Assembly (NCBI GenBank): GCA_946222435.1
Contig: CAMIOJ010000118.1
Span: forward strand, 1 to 6,644
Origin: an uncultured Micrococcus sp.
GTDB taxonomy: Bacteria > Actinomycetota > Actinomycetes > Actinomycetales > Micrococcaceae
Reading direction: 5' to 3'
DNA: 6,644 nucleotides
Made by a program: the position numbers and the translations under genes. The number at the start of each line of letters is the position of its first letter. Positions within the stretch are counted from its first letter, which is position 1. Of the stretch, positions 5,692 to 6,644 are shown piece by piece. The notes under the pieces are model-generated. The model searched no databases. It was not told where the DNA came from and saw only the letters and a list, made by a program, of their open reading frames with translations.

Positions 5692-6234
5692 TCAGCGCCC
5701 CCAGCCCACGTGGGCGAGCGCCTGGCGGACCAGGTTCCCGCGGCCGCCGATGAACTCCGCCTGCACCTCGTCGCTGAGCGCCTCCTCCGGGGTGAGCCAG
5801 GACAGTTCGAGGGCGTCCTGGCGCGGGTTGCACTCGCCGGACACGGGCACCACGTACACGAGGGACACGGCGTGCTGGCGGTCATCCGTCAGGCCGGTCT
5901 CGGACGGGGCCGGGAAGTACTCGGCCACAGTGCACGGCTGGATGGACGGCGGCAGCTGCGGCAGCGCCATGGGGCCGAGGTCCTTCTCCAGGTGGCGCAT
6001 GAGGGCGCCGCGCACGGTCTCGCGGTACATGACGCGGCCGGAGACGAAGGTGCGCTCGAACTGCCCGGTGGAGTCCGCCACGTAGAGCAGGCCGATCTCC
6101 GTGACGTACCCGAGGTCGTCCACGCGCACCGGGATGGCCTCGACGTAGACCATGGGCAGACGGCGGCGGGCCTCGTAGAGGTCCTCCTCGTTCAGCCAGC
6201 CCGGATTCGGGTCGGGGGTGCGCACGGTGCTCAT
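5692..6234 (-). CDS. Nudix-like protein (DUF4916 type)
   Basis: This 180-residue cytoplasmic protein resembles the actinobacterial DUF4916/Nudix-related family. Recognisable blocks are PDPNPGWLNEEDL (7-19), RRRLPMVYVEAIPVRVDDLG (23-42), HLEKDLGPMALPQLPPS (81-97), CTVAEYFP (101-108) and RQHAVSLVYVVPV (119-131). The Nudix-box region is G66-x5-E72-x7-R80-H-L-E-K-D-L-G87. It keeps the first Gly, the first Glu, the Arg and the last Gly, but the REUxEE core reads RHLEKD. Two of the three core metal-binding Glu positions are therefore His and Lys, and the third is Asp. Hydrolysis of a nucleoside diphosphate-linked substrate is thus uncertain; it may be a binding or regulatory relative. There is no Shine-Dalgarno site, and a promoter places the transcript start at the ATG. 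It is the first gene of the operon and lies one base before the next ATG. Confidence 0.85.
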   Translation of the reverse strand: MSTVRTPDPNPGWLNEEDLYEARRRLPMVYVEAIPVRVDDLGYVTEIGLLYVADSTGQFERTFVSGRVMYRETVRGALMRHLEKDLGPMALPQLPPSIQPCTVAEYFPAPSETGLTDDRQHAVSLVYVVPVSGECNPRQDALELSWLTPEEALSDEVQAEFIGGRGNLVRQALAHVGWGR

Positions 6235-6240
6235 GCCACT

Positions 6241-6269
6241 GTTCTACCCGAAGCACCGGACGCGGTCAC
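6241..6269 (-). promoter_or_regulatory. Sigma-70-type promoter of the four-gene operon, probably leaderless
   Basis: On the minus strand GTGACC (6269-6264) and TAGAAC (6246-6241) each match the -35 and -10 consensus at four of six positions, with a 17-base spacer. Six bases follow the -10 before the ATG at 6234, so transcription would start at or near the A of ATG. No purine-rich ribosome site is present in this stretch, which agrees with leaderless translation. The last base of the -10 is C rather than the usually conserved T, which lowers confidence. Confidence 0.45.
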
Positions 6270-6296
6270 CTTCGCGGGGGTCGAGTCCGCGTCCGG
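6256..6296. repeat. Perfect 10-bp inverted repeat overlapping the operon promoter
   Basis: CCGGACGCGG at 6256-6265 is matched exactly by CCGCGTCCGG at 6287-6296, separated by 21 bases. The left arm covers part of the promoter spacer and two bases of the -35 hexamer; the right arm lies about 58 bases upstream of the predicted start. It could be a repressor site with two arms on the same helix face (31 bases apart) or a terminator of the upstream oxidoreductase. No T-run follows the arm, so I favour an operator. Confidence 0.4.
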
Positions 6297-6307
6297 CGAA
6301 CCGTCCT

Positions 6308-6344
6308 GCACAGGTGTGTCCCGACGACGGCCGCCCGCCTGTGC
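6308..6344. repeat. 7-bp inverted repeat in the intergenic region, possible terminator remnant
   Basis: GCACAGG at 6308-6314 pairs with CCTGTGC at 6338-6344 around a 23-base GC-rich loop. It lies 83 bases after the oxidoreductase stop. The stem is short, the loop long and no T-run follows, so I can only mark it as a possible transcript end or a chance repeat. Confidence 0.25.
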
Positions 6345-6403
6345 CGTGCGGCTCGCCGCCCGCCCCGGTCGGCTCGTGTTCCGCCCGTCGATGTCCCGGC
6401 CGA

Positions 6404-6419
6404 GGTCACCCCGGTCACC
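6404..6419. repeat. Tandem GGTCACC repeat after the oxidoreductase gene
   Basis: GGTCACC occurs at 6404-6410 and 6413-6419, with a 9-base period, just downstream of the oxidoreductase stop. A third copy at 6264-6270 covers the predicted -35 hexamer of the next operon. The word is nearly palindromic (GGTNACC). The first two may be chance; the third is part of the promoter. Confidence 0.3.
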
Positions 6420-6426
6420 GCTCCGC

Positions 6427-6644
6427 TCACCACTTGGCGCGGAAGTACTGGCGCGCCATGGGCGCCTGGTCCGCGGGCACACCGAGCTCGAGCGCGGCGG
6501 CGGTCGGCCAGTTCGGGTTCGCCAGGGCGGCGCGGCCGACGCAGACGGCGTCCGCCCGGCCCTCGGCGACCACGTCCGCGACCTCCTGAGCGCCGGTCAG
6601 CGAGCCGACGGCGGACACCACGATCCCCTCGGTGCCCTCCTTCA
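6427..6644 (-). CDS. Old Yellow Enzyme-family NADH:flavin oxidoreductase, C-terminal end
   Basis: The last 71 residues are visible; the frame is open to the right edge. They match the C-terminal barrel end of YqjM-like FMN enzymes: GIVVSAVGSLTGAQEVADVV, then the FMN phosphate-binding block RADAVCVGRAALANPNWP, and the tail QYFRAKW. Such enzymes reduce activated C=C bonds (enones, quinones) with NAD(P)H in the cytoplasm. The catalytic Tyr/His and substrate residues are outside the window, so the substrate cannot be judged. A GTG inside this stretch (6621-6619) could be misread as a start, but the in-frame sequence before it (KEGTEGI) continues the family pattern. The gene is co-oriented with the next operon but separated from it by 192 bases. 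Confidence 0.85.
   Translation of the reverse strand, partial: KEGTEGIVVSAVGSLTGAQEVADVVAEGRADAVCVGRAALANPNWPTAAALELGVPADQAPMARQYFRAKW

Noticed and set aside
3702..5753. A 683-codon plus-strand open frame
   Set aside because: It lies opposite glycerate kinase and the 295-residue gene, is rich in Gly, Ala and Val without family motifs, and is explained by the stop-poor antisense frames of GC-rich genes.
5691..5885. Upstream extension of the 295-residue protein to 360 residues
   Set aside because: It would overlap the Nudix-like gene by about 195 bases; the ATG one base after that gene's stop is the simpler start.
6231..6482. Minus-strand 83-codon open frame across the intergenic region
   Set aside because: It overlaps the end of the oxidoreductase and the operon promoter, is Arg/Ala/Gly-rich and shows no ribosome site or motif.

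Overview
The window is a high-GC, densely coding piece of an actinobacterial chromosome. The codon usage (third positions almost all G or C), the LuxR-type regulator with a TrmB-like N-terminus and the DUF4916/Nudix-like protein suggest Micrococcaceae (Micrococcus, Kocuria or Arthrobacter relatives). That placement is an inference from family knowledge, not a database match. I see no tRNA, rRNA, CRISPR array, insertion sequence or phage gene.

Layout from left to right. (1) 1-1005, minus: the N-terminal 335 residues of a secreted subtilisin-family (S8) protease. It has a signal peptide, an I9 propeptide and the catalytic Asp and His; the catalytic Ser lies beyond the left edge. (2) 1006-1190: a 185-base divergent intergenic region, visibly richer in A and T than the genes. 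It holds a near-consensus CRP/GlxR-type palindrome, spaced TGACAC repeats and two adjacent inverted repeats in the leader of the next gene. (3) 1191-2156, plus: a 321-residue DNA-binding regulator. (4) 2157-2185: a short convergent gap with a compact hairpin. (5) 2186-2953, minus: a class I glutamine amidotransferase, probably translated from a leaderless GTG. (6) 3034-6234, minus: four tightly packed genes transcribed in the order Nudix-like protein (DUF4916 type), uncharacterised 295-residue protein, glycerate 2-kinase and GNAT acetyltransferase. Their junctions are 1 base, 24 bases and a 4-base ATGA overlap, so they read as one operon. (7) 6235-6426: a 192-base intergenic region with a plausible sigma-70-type promoter for that operon and a perfect 10-bp inverted repeat overlapping its -35 element. 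(8) 6427-6644, minus: the C-terminal end of an Old Yellow Enzyme-type flavin oxidoreductase, cut by the right edge.

How they work together: the protease and regulator share a divergent control region, so the regulator may control the protease, itself or both. The four-gene operon joins a kinase of glycerate/glyoxylate metabolism to proteins with no obvious metabolic link. Most of this looks like ordinary chromosomal housekeeping. The least explained parts are the regulatory DNA between protease and regulator, the degenerate Nudix box with its uncharacterised partner gene, and the inverted repeat on the operon promoter. I found no clear evidence of a novel multi-gene system.
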